Below the pieces are notes generated by a model. The model was not told the origin of the DNA, made no database searches, and saw only the letters and a program-made list of their open reading frames with translations. Below, piece by piece: positions 13,950 to 14,210 of a DNA stretch of 14,210 nt; position 1 is the first letter of the stretch; each line of letters opens with the position of its first letter. The stretch is taken from NCBI GenBank assembly GCA_964650975.1, contig CAZYWA010000173.1, positions 1-14,210 on the forward strand. The letters run 5' to 3'. The translations under genes and the position numbers were made by a program. Source of the DNA: CAZYWA01 sp964650975 [NCBI: uncultured bacterium]. GTDB lineage: Bacteria > JADJOY01.

Positions 13950-14210
13950 TCAGTGCAGGTAGTCGCGCGCCAGGAGCTCGGCGATCTGCACGGCGTTGAG
14001 CGCCGCGCCCTTGCGGATGTTGTCGGACACGATCCACATCGCGAGCCCGTTCTCGAAGGCCAGGTCCTTGCGGATGCGGCCCACGTAGACCGCGTCGTTT
14101 CCGGCCGCGTCGAGCGCCGTCGGATAGAGCTTCGCGCCCGGGTCGTCGACGACCTGCACACCCGGCGCCTTGGAGAGGATCGCGCGCGCCTGCTCGGGGC
14201 TCAGCGGCCG
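13950..14210 (-). CDS. asd: Aspartate-semialdehyde dehydrogenase, C-terminal part (5' end outside window)
   Basis: Reduces aspartyl phosphate to aspartate semialdehyde for lysine/diaminopimelate, threonine and methionine synthesis. The frame is open through the right edge, leaving the last 86 residues of a protein usually about 340 long. Visible segments are [16 protein letters not shown] (3-18), [45 protein letters not shown] and a Leu-His end, all typical of the Asd C-terminus. The catalytic Cys and His lie upstream, outside the window. It is the first visible gene of the leftward series before truA. Confidence 0.94.
   Translation of the reverse strand, partial: RPLSPEQARAILSKAPGVQVVDDPGAKLYPTALDAAGNDAVYVGRIRKDLAFENGLAMWIVSDNIRKGAALNAVQIAELLARDYLH

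Overview
This is a gene-dense, very GC-rich bacterial chromosome segment with no mobile element, phage gene, CRISPR array, rRNA or tRNA that I can recognise. The leftward gene order asd-truA-(pilT)-rplM-rpsI-argC resembles Deltaproteobacteria-like and some uncultured high-GC lineages. An archaeal-type oligosaccharyltransferase, a PilT ATPase and an S41 protease fit an uncultured Gram-negative-type bacterium. The phylum cannot be fixed from this window.

Layout. (1) Positions 1-3426, rightward: the 3' half of murI (glutamate racemase), a small conserved protein of unknown function, a secreted S41 carboxyl-terminal processing protease, and a membrane-anchored HEAT-like protein whose GTG start overlaps the protease stop. 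(2) Positions 3427-3906: a gene-free region between convergent units, rich in inverted repeats and hairpins. (3) Positions 3907-5997, leftward: a compact sulfur-carrier-dependent cysteine synthesis operon in the transcription order cysO-like carrier, cysM-like synthase, Mec-like JAMM peptidase, TusA-like protein. (4) A 203-bp divergent spacer, then rightward a second, classical cysteine synthase (cysK) and a 796-residue STT3/AglB-type oligosaccharyltransferase. (5) Positions 9613-14210, leftward: the 3' end of asd, truA overlapping pilT by 4 nt, then rplM, rpsI and argC. A strong hairpin separates rpsI from argC, and a foldable leader precedes rplM.

How the genes work together. The cysteine cluster is the most interesting part. 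By analogy with the Mycobacterium CysO/CysM/Mec system, a ThiS-like carrier with a thiocarboxylated C-terminus delivers sulfur to CysM. CysM forms a carrier-cysteine adduct, and the JAMM peptidase releases free cysteine. Three details set this cluster apart: the carrier has one extra residue after its Gly-Gly, so it may need proteolytic maturation; the synthase has Lys where mycobacterial CysM has the phosphate-recognising Arg; and the TusA-like protein lacks the family's Cys-Pro-x-Pro cysteine. A classical CysK diverges from the same spacer, so two cysteine routes sit side by side. No E1-like activating enzyme for the carrier is in the window.
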